Shown: piece after piece, positions 24,582 to 32,905 of the stretch
Numbering within the stretch: the stretch's first letter is position 1
Layout of the letters: each line of letters begins with the position of its first letter
Assembly: GCA_963731035.1 (NCBI GenBank)
Contig: CAVSUY010000006.1
Location: 124,001-188,000 of the forward strand
Source: JAANXG01 sp963731035
GTDB lineage: Bacteria; Pseudomonadota; Gammaproteobacteria; Arenicellales; JAANXG01
Reading direction: 5' to 3'
DNA length: 64,000 nt
Translations under genes and position numbers: made by a program
The notes under the pieces: model-generated
Seen by the model: only the letters and a program-made list of their open reading frames with translations
Told to the model about the DNA's origin: nothing
Databases searched by the model: none

Positions 24582-24664
24582 AATCGCGGCTGAAGCCGCT
24601 CCTACAATCCGAGCTTTACCGCAGTGCCGATCCCCGGATTGTAGGAGCGGCTTCAGCCGCGATT
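24582..24664. repeat. REP-like inverted pair, family A
   Basis: AATCGCGGCTGAAGCCGCTC at 24582 and its mirror ending at 24664 enclose a 33-bp spacer. The layout equals the pair at 10998. It fills the gap between gentisate dioxygenase and fumarylpyruvate hydrolase within one operon. Confidence 0.78.
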
Positions 24665-24694
24665 CAATGTGATGTGAACACAAACGAGACACCA

Positions 24695-25393
24695 ATGACC
24701 GAATTCGTCATACCGGCCCCGCCGCACCCTTCCATCGCGGTAAAGGGCACCAACGCCCGCTTCCCCGTGCGCCGGATCTTTTGTGTCGGGCGCAACTACG
24801 CGGCCCACGCCCGCGAGATGGGCAAGGATCCCGAGCGCGAGCTGCCGTTCTTCTTCACCAAGCCCGGCGACGCGGTCGTGGACTCGGGTGCTACGGTGCC
24901 GTATCCGACGCTGACCCGGAACCTGCACCACGAGATCGAGCTGGTGATTGCGGTGGGCCGCGCAGGGGCCGATATCCCGGAAAAGGATGTCTACGACCAC
25001 TTGTGGGGCGCCTGCGTGGGGCTTGACCTGACGCGCCGCGACCTGCAGCAGGAGGCCAAGGAGAAGGGTCGTCCCTGGGATGTCGGCAAGGCCTTCGACT
25101 ACTCTGCGCCGATCGGGCCGCTGACTCCCATGGATGCCGTCCCGTCCCTGGAGCGGGGCAGCATTCACCTGGAAGTGAACGGCGAGACCCGGCAGCAGGG
25201 GGATCTCTCGGAGCTGATCTGGTCGGTGCGGGAGCATGTGTCGATTCTCTCCGAAGCCTTTGCGCTGGCGCCGGGCGATCTGGTCATGACCGGCACGCCG
25301 GCCGGGGTCGGGCCGGTGGTGCCCGGCGACGTCGTCACCGGCGGCGTCGAGGGGCTGGAGGACATCCGCATCACTATCGGAGCGGGGCGGTGA
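24695..25393 (+). CDS. Fumarylpyruvate hydrolase (FAH family)
   Basis: This is a 232-residue fumarylacetoacetate-hydrolase-fold protein with FCVGRNYAAHAREMG near residue 29, PFFFTKPGDAVV, and the metal-binding LHHEIELVIAVGR (two glutamates). GDLVMTGTPAGVGPV lies near the C-terminus. It would split fumarylpyruvate to fumarate and pyruvate, the last step of the gentisate route. Residues at the start are not decisive: ATG 24695 gives MTEFVIPAPP, while GTG 24674 would add seven residues. The stop overlaps the next GTG start by four bases, so both are coupled. Confidence 0.9.
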   Translation: MTEFVIPAPPHPSIAVKGTNARFPVRRIFCVGRNYAAHAREMGKDPERELPFFFTKPGDAVVDSGATVPYPTLTRNLHHEIELVIAVGRAGADIPEKDVYDHLWGACVGLDLTRRDLQQEAKEKGRPWDVGKAFDYSAPIGPLTPMDAVPSLERGSIHLEVNGETRQQGDLSELIWSVREHVSILSEAFALAPGDLVMTGTPAGVGPVVPGDVVTGGVEGLEDIRITIGAGR

Positions 25394-26040
25394 CGGAGTA
25401 CGTGCTGCACAACTTCTTCCGTTCCTCGGCCTCCTACCGTGTCAGGGCCGCGCTTAACCTGAAGAAGCTGGACTACGAATACAAGAGCTACCTGTTGAGC
25501 GCGGGCGAGCAGCGCGGCGAGGACTACCTGTCATTGAACCCGCAGGGCCTGGTGCCCACGCTTCAGACTCCGCGCGGCGCGCTGTCGCAGTCACTGGCAA
25601 TTATCGAGTGGCTCGACGAGATGCATCCGGAGCCGCCATTGCTGCCGTCAGATCCGTGGTCGCGCGCCCGGGTGCGCAGCCTGGCCCATGCCGTCGCCAT
25701 CGACATTCACCCGCTCAATAACCGCCGGGTGCTGGAATACATCCGCCAGGAATTCGGCGCAGACGAGCGGGCGGTGGCCCGCTGGTTCCGGCACTGGGTG
25801 GAGCGGACCTTTCCGGCATTGGAGGCGCGCCTGGCGAGCGAGCCGGAAACCGGCCGCTACTGTCACGGCGATACACCCGGGATGGCGGACCTGTGCCTGG
25901 CGGCCCAGGTCATCAACAACCGGCGCTTCGATGCGCCCATGGACGCCTACCCCGTGATCAACCGTATTTTCGACGCCCTGATGAGCCTGCCCGCTTTCGA
26001 GACGGCGCTGCCGGAAAATCAACCTGACGCCGGGTCATGA
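25390..26040 (+). CDS. maiA: Maleylpyruvate/maleylacetoacetate isomerase (zeta-class GST)
   Basis: This 216-residue zeta-class glutathione transferase has the active-site motif FFRSSASYRVRAAL at residues 9-22 and SLAIIEWLDEMHP for glutathione binding. GDTPGMADLCLAAQ lies in the C-terminal domain. It isomerises maleylpyruvate to fumarylpyruvate with glutathione. The gene starts at GTG 25390, overlapping the hydrolase stop. Order dioxygenase-hydrolase-isomerase is typical of gentisate operons. The promoter of the following ABC transporter operon appears to begin inside its last codons, with a BoxR-like palindrome two bases after its stop. Confidence 0.9.
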   Translation: MTEYVLHNFFRSSASYRVRAALNLKKLDYEYKSYLLSAGEQRGEDYLSLNPQGLVPTLQTPRGALSQSLAIIEWLDEMHPEPPLLPSDPWSRARVRSLAHAVAIDIHPLNNRRVLEYIRQEFGADERAVARWFRHWVERTFPALEARLASEPETGRYCHGDTPGMADLCLAAQVINNRRFDAPMDAYPVINRIFDALMSLPAFETALPENQPDAGS

Positions 26041-26053
26041 AGCACTATAATGC
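26024..26053 (+). promoter_or_regulatory. Candidate promoter and BoxR operator 2, ABC importer operon
   Basis: The perfect -10 hexamer TATAAT (26046-26051) sits inside the near-palindrome GCACTATAATGC (26042-26053), with CTGACG (26024-26029) 16 bp upstream as a weak -35. The palindrome matches operator 1 in 11 and operator 3 in 11 of 12 positions. Repressor binding here would cover the -10. TTGCTTGCC at 26091 recalls the TTGCTTGCA upstream of boxC. Confidence 0.65.
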
Positions 26054-26240
26054 CGAAGTTTCATTGACTCCGGGGTGTTAGAGAAATATATTGCTTGCCT
26101 CGTTTGAGGATTTCAAGCGCGCAATCCGGGCTTGGTGATGGCGGGGACACTGGTCCGGTGGCGGGACCCGTTGGCCGCGACTCGCGACTACCAAATAAGT
26201 ATATTGATCTTTCAACAAGACGCTACCGAGGAGGATGATT

Positions 26241-27437
26241 GTGAAGAAACTGCACGTACTGATACTCGGCGCAATGCTGGGTGCCCTGAGCATGACGGGA
26301 ACGGCTCAGGCCGCCGGCGACACCGTCAAGATCGGGTTCATCACGACTTTGACGACACCTGCCGGCGTAATCGGCAAGGACATGGTCGATGCGGTGAACC
26401 TGGCCCTGGAGCAGATCGGCAACGAGATGGCTGGCAAGAAGGTCGAGCTTATCGTCGAGGATGACGGCTTCAAGCCGGAGATCGGCAAGCAAAAGGCCGA
26501 CAAGCTGGTTAAGCAGGACGACGTTGATTTTGTTGCCGGCTTCATCTGGTCGCACGTCCTGCTGGCCTCGCAGAAGTCCGTCTTGGATGCCGGCAAGTTC
26601 CTGATCAGTTCCAATGCCGGCCCGCACCAGCTCGCCGGTGAGCTGTGCAACAAGAACTTTTTCTCCACCTCATGGCAGAACGACCAGACGCCGATGGCCA
26701 TGGGCGAGGTGCTGAACCAACTCGGCGTGAACTCGGTCTATGTGATGGCACCGAACTACGCGGCCGGCAAGGACATGGTCGCGGGCGTGGAGCGAACCTT
26801 CAAGGGTGATATCCTGGGCAGGGACATGACCAAGTGGGGCGCCGACGCCCAGCTTGATTTCTCCGCCGAGTTGGCCAAGGCCAAGGCCTCCGGCGCGAAG
26901 GGCATATTCGTCTTCTACCCGGGCAAGGCCGGCGGAGCCTTCATTCAGCAGTACGAGCAGGCCGGGCTCCAGGCCTCGATGCCGCTGTATTCCGTGTTCA
27001 CCGTGGATGCCCTCGCTCTGCCGAAGCTGCAGGCTGCCAATGCCAAAGGCGTGCTGGGCTCGGAAATGACCCAGTTCTGGGATCCCACGCTGGACAATCC
27101 ACAGAATAAGAAATTCGTCTCTTCGTTCAAGGCGAAGTACGGCCATTATCCGTCCTTCTACGCGGCTCAGTCCTACGACACCATATTTTTGATCAAGAGC
27201 GCGGTGGAAGCCGTGCACGGCAATCTGGATGATATGGATGGTATGCGGGCGGCCATGGAGAAGGCCGATTTTCCATCGGTGCGCGGCAAGTTCACCTACG
27301 GGAACAATCACTTCCCCATTGAGAACTTCTACCTGCGGCAGGTGGTCCCGGACGCCGACGGTGTGTGGACGACCAAGGTCGTCAAGACTGTTCTCGAGAA
27401 CAGCCAGGATCCCTACGCCAAAGACTGCAAGATGTAA
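26241..27437 (+). CDS. Liv-type ABC transporter substrate-binding protein
   Basis: This is a 398-residue periplasmic binding protein of the branched-chain amino acid/aromatic acid (Liv) type. Residues 1-25 form a signal peptide (MKKLHVLILGAML...TAQA). The mature protein has VKIGFITTLTTPAGVIGKDMVD and FIWSHVLLASQKSVLDAG. I chose GTG 26241 because GAGGAGG lies six bases before it; ATG 26235 directly abuts that site. Members in aromatic islands bind benzoate-like acids, and a BoxR-like operator precedes this gene, so aromatic acid uptake is more likely than amino acid uptake. A GC-rich hairpin follows the stop codon, as often seen after highly expressed binding proteins. Confidence 0.88.
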   Translation: MKKLHVLILGAMLGALSMTGTAQAAGDTVKIGFITTLTTPAGVIGKDMVDAVNLALEQIGNEMAGKKVELIVEDDGFKPEIGKQKADKLVKQDDVDFVAGFIWSHVLLASQKSVLDAGKFLISSNAGPHQLAGELCNKNFFSTSWQNDQTPMAMGEVLNQLGVNSVYVMAPNYAAGKDMVAGVERTFKGDILGRDMTKWGADAQLDFSAELAKAKASGAKGIFVFYPGKAGGAFIQQYEQAGLQASMPLYSVFTVDALALPKLQAANAKGVLGSEMTQFWDPTLDNPQNKKFVSSFKAKYGHYPSFYAAQSYDTIFLIKSAVEAVHGNLDDMDGMRAAMEKADFPSVRGKFTYGNNHFPIENFYLRQVVPDADGVWTTKVVKTVLENSQDPYAKDCKM

Positions 27438-27450
27438 GAGGTCGACAAGG

Positions 27451-27476
27451 CCCGCGGCGGCCGTCGCCGCCGCGGG
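27451..27476 (+). terminator. GC-rich hairpin after the binding-protein gene
   Basis: CCCGCGGCGG (27451-27460) pairs with CCGCCGCGGG (27467-27476) around a six-base loop. No T-run follows, so it is more likely an mRNA-stabilising or partial attenuation structure than a full terminator. It would favour more binding protein than permease. Confidence 0.45.
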
Positions 27477-27676
27477 CGGTCTTCCTGCCGCCTGATAACG
27501 ATAAAGACGTTGGCCAAGTCGCGTCATCGCGGGTGTCTGGCCGCGACGCACATCTCCGGATTGCTTCGCTGCGCTTGCAATGACCCGGGTTTCGGGAACG
27601 ACGCCAGCCTGGTCTCGACACCCGCCGGCGGCTGAACAAGAACAATCGACCTAAACCGATAGATCCAGACATAGAT

Positions 27677-28597
27677 ATGGATTGGGCTCTCCTGCTCACG
27701 CAGCTCGTGAACGGATTGCAGTACGGCATCCTGCTGTTCCTGCTCGCCTCCGGGTTGACGCTGGTCTTCGGGATCATGGACTTCATCAACCTGGCCCACG
27801 GGTCCTTCTACATGATCGGCGCGTACCTCTGCGCCACGCTCATCCAGCTCACCGGCTCGTTCCTCCTTTCCGTGGTCGCGGCTTTTGGAGGGGTGTTCAT
27901 CGTCGGCCTGGTCATCGAGCAACTCATCATTCGCAGGTTGTACGTTTACGATCACTTGTCCCAGGTGCTGGTCACGGTCGGGCTGATCTACATCTTCGAT
28001 ACCGCGGTGCAGCTCATCTGGGGGGTGACTGGCCGGGCCATTCCCTTGCCCGAGATTCTCGCCGGGCAGTTCCATATCGGCTCGCTGGTGTTCGCGAGCT
28101 ACCGGCTGGTGATCATATCGACCGGGTTGGCGGTGGCGGTCGGCCTCTACGTGCTGATCGTCAAGACCCGCCTGGGAATGCTGATTCGTGCCGGCGCGTC
28201 GAACCGTACTATGGTCTCGGCGCTCGGGGTGAACATCAACCGTCTGTACTGGATCGTATTCGCCCTGGGTGCCGCTCTGGCGGGGCTGGCGGGGATGCTG
28301 ATCGCTCCCATCACCCAGGCCAGCATCGGTATGGGCAATCAGATCATCATCGTTGCCCTGGTGGTGGTGATCGTGGGCGGCATCGGCTCGGTACAGGGCG
28401 CTTTTTACGCGGCGATGATCATCGGCATGATCGACACCCTGGGTCGTTCGTACCTGGATGACTTCATGAAGCTGTTCATGTCCGCCCAGGATGCCGAAAC
28501 GGCGGCGCCGGCGATCTCCGCCATGCTGATCTATATCATCATGGCGCTGGTGCTGGTGATGCGGCCCGAAGGGCTCTTTCCGCCGCGCGCCACATGA
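27677..28597 (+). CDS. Liv-type ABC transporter permease (LivH)
   Basis: This is a 306-residue membrane permease with about eight hydrophobic segments and the family signatures NGLQYGILLFLLASGLTLVFG at the start and FINLAHGSFYMIGAYL near residue 38. GVNINRLYWIVFALGAALAGLAG comes near residue 195. It forms half of the membrane channel of the importer with the next gene. It lies 240 bp after the binding-protein gene, a gap that contains the hairpin at 27451 and a degenerate family C repeat near 27545. Its stop overlaps the LivM start by four bases. Confidence 0.9.
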   Translation: MDWALLLTQLVNGLQYGILLFLLASGLTLVFGIMDFINLAHGSFYMIGAYLCATLIQLTGSFLLSVVAAFGGVFIVGLVIEQLIIRRLYVYDHLSQVLVTVGLIYIFDTAVQLIWGVTGRAIPLPEILAGQFHIGSLVFASYRLVIISTGLAVAVGLYVLIVKTRLGMLIRAGASNRTMVSALGVNINRLYWIVFALGAALAGLAGMLIAPITQASIGMGNQIIIVALVVVIVGGIGSVQGAFYAAMIIGMIDTLGRSYLDDFMKLFMSAQDAETAAPAISAMLIYIIMALVLVMRPEGLFPPRAT

Positions 28598-29547
28598 AGC
28601 CGATGCGTATCGTTCTGCCGGACTCGCCGGCCGGCTGGATCCTGTGGGGGTTGATCGGGCTGCTGGCCATCGCGCCGGTGATCATCACCCTCACCGGCCA
28701 GATCTTCTACCTGGACCTCGGCAGCCGCATCATGGTGCTGGCCATGGCCGCGGTGGGGTTGAACCTGATCGTCGGCTACGGCGGCATGGTCAGCTTCGGG
28801 CACGCGGCCTATCTGGCCATCGGCGCCTACAGCGTCGGAATACCGGTCCACTACGACATCTACAACGGCTTCGTGCACCTGGGGCTGGCCATCGTGATGA
28901 GTGCCGTGTTCGCCTTGATCACCGGCGCCGTCAGCCTGCGCACCAAGGGCATCTACTTCATCATGATCACGCTCGCCTTCGCGCAGATGATGTATTTCAC
29001 GTTCGTCAGCCTGGACGAATATGGGGGCGACGACGGACTGGTGATCCTCGCGCGCAGCCGTTTCCCGGTGCTCAACCTGGAGAACAACATCGTCCTGTAC
29101 TACGTGATATTCGCGGCATTGGTGCTGTCGCTGATCTTCAGCTACCGGCTGGTCCGTTCGCGTTTCGGCCGCGTGATCGTAGGATCGATGCACAATGAGA
29201 AGCGCATGCAGTCGCTGGGGTACGAAACGTTCCGGTACCGCCTGACCTGCTACGTCATATCCGGTGTCATCTGCGGTATCGCAGGGTTCCTGCTCGCCAA
29301 CTTCTCGAGCTATATCAGTCCCGAGATGACCGACTGGAGCCACTCGGCGGAGTTGCTCCTGATCCTGATATTCGGCGGGCTGGGGAATTTGCTGGGCCCG
29401 GTGATCGGGGCCTTTGTCTTCGTGTTGCTCGAGCAATGGCTGTCCAGCGTTACCATGTATTGGGAGCTGATCTTCGGCGCCCTGCTGGTGGCCGTGGTCA
29501 TGTTCGGCAAGGGCGGCATTGCCGGGCTGATGGCCGGGAAGAGATGA
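28594..29547 (+). CDS. Liv-type ABC transporter permease (LivM)
   Basis: This is a 317-residue membrane permease with LivM signatures VGLNLIVGYGGMVSFGHAAYLAIGAY near residue 50 and LRTKGIYFIMITLAFAQMM near 115. It also has the cytoplasmic coupling-loop region RFGRVIVGSMHNEKRMQSLGYE near 190. It pairs with the LivH-type permease. The gene is coupled at both ends by four-base overlaps (ATGA), so stoichiometric translation of permeases and the first ATPase is expected. Confidence 0.9.
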   Translation: MKPMRIVLPDSPAGWILWGLIGLLAIAPVIITLTGQIFYLDLGSRIMVLAMAAVGLNLIVGYGGMVSFGHAAYLAIGAYSVGIPVHYDIYNGFVHLGLAIVMSAVFALITGAVSLRTKGIYFIMITLAFAQMMYFTFVSLDEYGGDDGLVILARSRFPVLNLENNIVLYYVIFAALVLSLIFSYRLVRSRFGRVIVGSMHNEKRMQSLGYETFRYRLTCYVISGVICGIAGFLLANFSSYISPEMTDWSHSAELLLILIFGGLGNLLGPVIGAFVFVLLEQWLSSVTMYWELIFGALLVAVVMFGKGGIAGLMAGKR

Positions 29548-30290
29548 GCTCCATGCTTGAAGTCGCCGGCCTGGTCAAACAATTCGGGGGGATTACCGCG
29601 GTCGACCGTGTGGATCTGGAGGTGCGCGAACGCGAGATCCACGCCATCATCGGGCCCAACGGCGCCGGCAAGACGACTTTGCTCTCCCAGCTCGCCGGCG
29701 AGCTGAGGCCCGATGCGGGGCACATCCGGTTCCGCGGCCGGGATATCACTTCGCTGCGGACCGCCCAGCGCGCCAGGCTGGGGCTTGCGCGATCGTTCCA
29801 GATCACCAACGTCATGCTGCCCATGACCTTGCTGGACAACGTGTGCCTCGCAGTGCAGGCCCGCAGCGGGCATTCGTTCCGATTTTGGCGACCGGTCAAT
29901 CGCGAGTCCGGCCTGATCCACGAAGCCATGGAGGCGCTGCGCGCCGTGGGGCTGGACGATCGCGCCCACAGGCTGGCCGGCGAGGTTTCCCACGGTGAGC
30001 ACCGCCAGCTCGAGATCGCCATGGCACTGGCCATGGAGCCGGTGATGCTGCTGCTGGATGAGCCCATGGCCGGCATGGGGCCGGAGGAAACCACCACCAT
30101 GGTGGGTATCCTGGAGAAGCTCAAGGGAGAGAAAACGATCCTGCTGATCGAGCATGACATGGACGCGGTGTTCTCCCTGGGTGACAGGATCTCGGTACTG
30201 GTTTACGGCCGGGTGATCGCTACTGGCAGCCGGGAAGAGATCCAGGCCAACCGCGACGTGCAGGTTGCCTACCTCGGCGACGTGGAATAG
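29544..30290 (+). CDS. Liv-type ABC transporter ATP-binding protein (LivG)
   Basis: This is a 248-residue ABC ATPase with Walker A GPNGAGKTT near residue 36 and Walker B VMLLLDEPMAGM near 167. Between them the expected LSGGQ signature reads EVSHGEHRQLEIAMAL, with S-H-G-E-H in place of S-G-G-Q-Q, a variant seen in LivG proteins. FQITNVMLPMTLLDNV is the Q-loop region. ATG 29544 overlaps the LivM stop. It powers the aromatic-acid importer with the LivF-type partner. Confidence 0.9.
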   Translation: MSSMLEVAGLVKQFGGITAVDRVDLEVREREIHAIIGPNGAGKTTLLSQLAGELRPDAGHIRFRGRDITSLRTAQRARLGLARSFQITNVMLPMTLLDNVCLAVQARSGHSFRFWRPVNRESGLIHEAMEALRAVGLDDRAHRLAGEVSHGEHRQLEIAMALAMEPVMLLLDEPMAGMGPEETTTMVGILEKLKGEKTILLIEHDMDAVFSLGDRISVLVYGRVIATGSREEIQANRDVQVAYLGDVE

Positions 30291-30310
30291 CTCCGGCACA
30301 GGCGCAGCGC

Positions 30311-31012
30311 ATGCTCGAGATCGACAACATCGAAACCTGCTACGGCAACAGCCAGGTGTTGTTCGGCATCTCGCTGTCCATTGACCGGGGCCGGGTGGTG
30401 ACCCTGCTGGGACGCAACGGGATGGGCAAGACCACGACGGTCAACTCCCTGATGGGGATCATTCCCATACGCTCGGGGACGGTCCGGTTCCAGGGCGCCC
30501 GGATCAGCGGTCTGCCGATGCACGAGATCGCGCAGGCCGGCATCGGTTTGGTCCCCGAGGGCCGGCAGATCTTTCCCAACCTGACCACCCGGGAAAATCT
30601 GGTGGCGACGGCGGGCAACCGGCTGAACAGGCCGGATCCCTGGACTCTGGAGAGCGTGCTGGAGTTCTTTCCGATCCTGAAGAACCGGCTCACCAACCTG
30701 GGTTCGCAACTCTCCGGCGGGGAGCAGCAGATGCTCGCGATCGGTCGCGCCTTGATGCTGAATCCCAGCCTGATCGTGCTGGATGAAGCGACCGAGGGCC
30801 TTGCGCCCCTGATTCGCCGGGAAATCTGGGCGCGCCTGCGCCAGCTCAAGGAACGCGGGCAGGCGATCCTGGTGATCGACAAGAACCTGGACGCCCTGAC
30901 GGAGCTGGCCGACTGGCACTACGTCATCGAAAAAGGCCGTATCGTCTGGCAGGGCGACTCGGACCAGCTCGCGGTCGAAGGGAACGTGAAGTCCCGGTAC
31001 CTCGGCGTTTGA
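30311..31012 (+). CDS. Liv-type ABC transporter ATP-binding protein (LivF)
   Basis: This is a 233-residue ABC ATPase with Walker A GRNGMGKTT near residue 34, signature LSGGEQQMLAIGRAL near 136, and Walker B LIVLDEAT near 158. VPEGRQIFPNLTTRENL is typical of LivF. It follows LivG by 20 bp and closes the importer operon. A single REP unit and then the boxC promoter lie downstream, so boxCBA is probably transcribed separately though read-through is possible. Confidence 0.9.
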   Translation: MLEIDNIETCYGNSQVLFGISLSIDRGRVVTLLGRNGMGKTTTVNSLMGIIPIRSGTVRFQGARISGLPMHEIAQAGIGLVPEGRQIFPNLTTRENLVATAGNRLNRPDPWTLESVLEFFPILKNRLTNLGSQLSGGEQQMLAIGRALMLNPSLIVLDEATEGLAPLIRREIWARLRQLKERGQAILVIDKNLDALTELADWHYVIEKGRIVWQGDSDQLAVEGNVKSRYLGV

Positions 31013-31018
31013 TGCAGC

Positions 31019-31042
31019 ATCGCCGCTGAAGCCGCTCCTACG
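31019..31042 (-). repeat. Single REP-like unit, family A
   Basis: ATCGCCGCTGAAGCCGCTCC (from 31019) is a family A unit with one change (CGC for CGG). It lies just after the LivF stop and may shape the transcript end of the importer operon. A family B-like unit (TTGTCGGGATGAATCCCGAC) follows at 31123. Confidence 0.6.
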
Positions 31043-31122
31043 CTGGCGGCCGATCGCGGAGTTGTCATTGGCGCGTCCGCAGCGGTGCTGAATGTCGGCG
31101 TTCCGTGCCCGCAGTGACGTTC

Positions 31123-31146
31123 TTGTCGGGATGAATCCCGACCTGC
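31123..31146. repeat. REP-like unit, family B
   Basis: TTGTCGGGATGAATCCCGAC, extending to 31146, is a short palindrome related to the units at 774 and 44151. It lies 40 bp upstream of the boxC promoter. Confidence 0.5.
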
Positions 31147-31185
31147 GGGCGCTGTGGTTTGATACGCTAACATGCAGTTTATTGC

Positions 31186-31215
31186 TTGCAACAGGTTCAT
31201 CAGGCATTATAATGC
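31186..31215 (+). promoter_or_regulatory. boxCBA promoter with BoxR operator 3
   Basis: TTGCAA (31186-31191) and a perfect TATAAT (31208-31213) are 16 bp apart. The -10 lies inside the perfect palindrome GCATTATAATGC (31204-31215), which matches the sites at 2906 and 26042. TGCA half sites also occur at 31173-31176 and 31187-31190. Occupancy of the palindrome would block polymerase, matching repression by BoxR without benzoyl-CoA. The assignment is inference from sequence and known BoxR/BzdR biology. Confidence 0.72.
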
Positions 31216-31250
31216 ATCTTGCCATCCAGGAGTGCCCGAGGCCCGCGCGC

Positions 31251-32900
31251 ATGATCGATTTCCAGACCCATCCCGACCGTTACAAGCATTGGAAGCTGGC
31301 CGTGGACGGGGTGCTGGCCTATCTGACCATGGACGTCGACGAGGCCGGCGGCCTGAACCCGGGCTACGAGCTCAAGATGAACTCCTACGATCTGGGCGTG
31401 GACATCGAGCTCTACGACGCGATCCAGCGGCTGCGTTTCGAGCACCCCGAAGTGCATGCCGTGGTGCTGCGCTCGGGCAAGGACCGGATCTTCTGCGCCG
31501 GTGCCAACATCCGCATGCTCGGCGGTGCCAGCCATGCCCTCAAGGTCAACTTCTGCAAGTTCACCAACGAGACCCGCAACGGTATTGAGGACGCGAGCGC
31601 CTTCTCGGGTCAGTGCTACTTGTGCGCCATCAACGGCACCGCAGCGGGCGGCGGTTACGAGCTGGCGCTGGCCACCGACCATATCATCCTGGTGGACGAC
31701 GGCAATGCGGCGGTGTCCCTGCCGGAAGTGCCGTTGCTGGCGGTGCTGCCGGGCACCGGTGGGCTGACCCGGGTGACCGACAAGCGCAAGGTGCGCCGCG
31801 ACCTGGCGGACGTGTTCTGCACGGTGGAAGAGGGCGTGCGCGGCCAGCGGGCGCTGGATTGGCGGCTGGTGGACGAACTGGTGCCGAGCTCCCAGTTTGC
31901 CGGGAAGGTAAAGGAGCGCGCCGCCGCGTTGGCCAAGGCCTCGGACCGCCCGGCCTCGGGACCCGGAGTCACGCTGGAGCCGCTGGCGCGCGAGATCGAA
32001 GAAGACAGCGTGCACTATCCCAACCTGGCCGTGACCCTCGACCGGGAGCGGCGGGTGGCGACGCTGACCCTGTGCGGCCCGCAGGTGGATCCACCCGCCG
32101 GGGCCGACGGTATCCAGGCCGAGGGCTGCCGCTTCTGGCCCCTGGCTTTGGCGCGCGAGCTGGATGACGCACTGCTCCACTTGCGCCTCAACGAGTTGGA
32201 ACTCGGCACCCTGGTCTTCAAGTCCGAGGGAGAACTGCATCGGATTGCCGCCTACGACGATCTGCTGGCCGCCAACCAGGACCACTGGCTGGCCCGCGAG
32301 ATCATCCTGTACTGGAAACGGACCCTGAAGCGCATCGACCTCACCTCACGCACCCTGATCGCGCTCGTGGAGCCGGGGAGCTGCTTCGCCGGGATTCTTG
32401 CCGAAGTCGTGTTCGCCGCCGACCGCAGCTACATGCTGGACGGGCAGCTCGAGGACAACGACAGGCCACCGGCCACCATCCGCCTGGACGATTTCAACTT
32501 CGGCGCGCTGCCCATGAGCAACGGCCTGTCGCGCCTGGAAACGCGCTTCCTGGGCGAGCCGGACAGCGTGGAGGCGGCCCGCGGACTGATCGGCAAGGAC
32601 CTCGACGCCGCCACCGCCCTGGAGGCCGGATTGATCACCTTCGCTCCGGACGACATCGACTGGGAGGACGAAATCCGCATCCTGCTGGAGGAGCGCGGCA
32701 GCTTCTCGCCGGATGCGATGGTGGGCATGGAGGCGAACCTGCGATTCCCGGGTCCCGAGACCATGGAGACCAAGATCTTCGGGCGGCTGACCGCGTGGCA
32801 GAACTGGATCTTCCAGCGCCCCAACGCCGTGAGCGAGAAAGGCGCGCTGAAGCTGTACGGCACCGGTACCCGCCCCGAATTCGACCGCAACCGAGTTTGA
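31251..32900 (+). CDS. boxC: Benzoyl-CoA-2,3-epoxide (dihydrodiol) lyase BoxC
   Basis: This 549-residue BoxC consists of two crotonase-like halves. It hydrolytically opens 2,3-epoxybenzoyl-CoA to 3,4-dehydroadipyl-CoA semialdehyde and formate. The family blocks NSYDLGVDIELYDAIQRLRFEHPEV, FCAGANIRMLGGASHALKVNFCKFTNETRNGIED and NGTAAGGGYELALATD are all present in the first half. I chose ATG 31251 (MIDFQTHPDRYKHWKL), which matches known BoxC N-termini; ATG 31212 falls in the operator palindrome and is unlikely. boxB follows six bases after its stop. Confidence 0.95.
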   Translation: MIDFQTHPDRYKHWKLAVDGVLAYLTMDVDEAGGLNPGYELKMNSYDLGVDIELYDAIQRLRFEHPEVHAVVLRSGKDRIFCAGANIRMLGGASHALKVNFCKFTNETRNGIEDASAFSGQCYLCAINGTAAGGGYELALATDHIILVDDGNAAVSLPEVPLLAVLPGTGGLTRVTDKRKVRRDLADVFCTVEEGVRGQRALDWRLVDELVPSSQFAGKVKERAAALAKASDRPASGPGVTLEPLAREIEEDSVHYPNLAVTLDRERRVATLTLCGPQVDPPAGADGIQAEGCRFWPLALARELDDALLHLRLNELELGTLVFKSEGELHRIAAYDDLLAANQDHWLAREIILYWKRTLKRIDLTSRTLIALVEPGSCFAGILAEVVFAADRSYMLDGQLEDNDRPPATIRLDDFNFGALPMSNGLSRLETRFLGEPDSVEAARGLIGKDLDAATALEAGLITFAPDDIDWEDEIRILLEERGSFSPDAMVGMEANLRFPGPETMETKIFGRLTAWQNWIFQRPNAVSEKGALKLYGTGTRPEFDRNRV

Positions 32901-32905
32901 AAGCA

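Noticed and set aside
31212..31250. Earlier boxC start at ATG 31212
   Set aside because: The codon lies inside the operator/-10 palindrome and known BoxC proteins start near MIDFQT.
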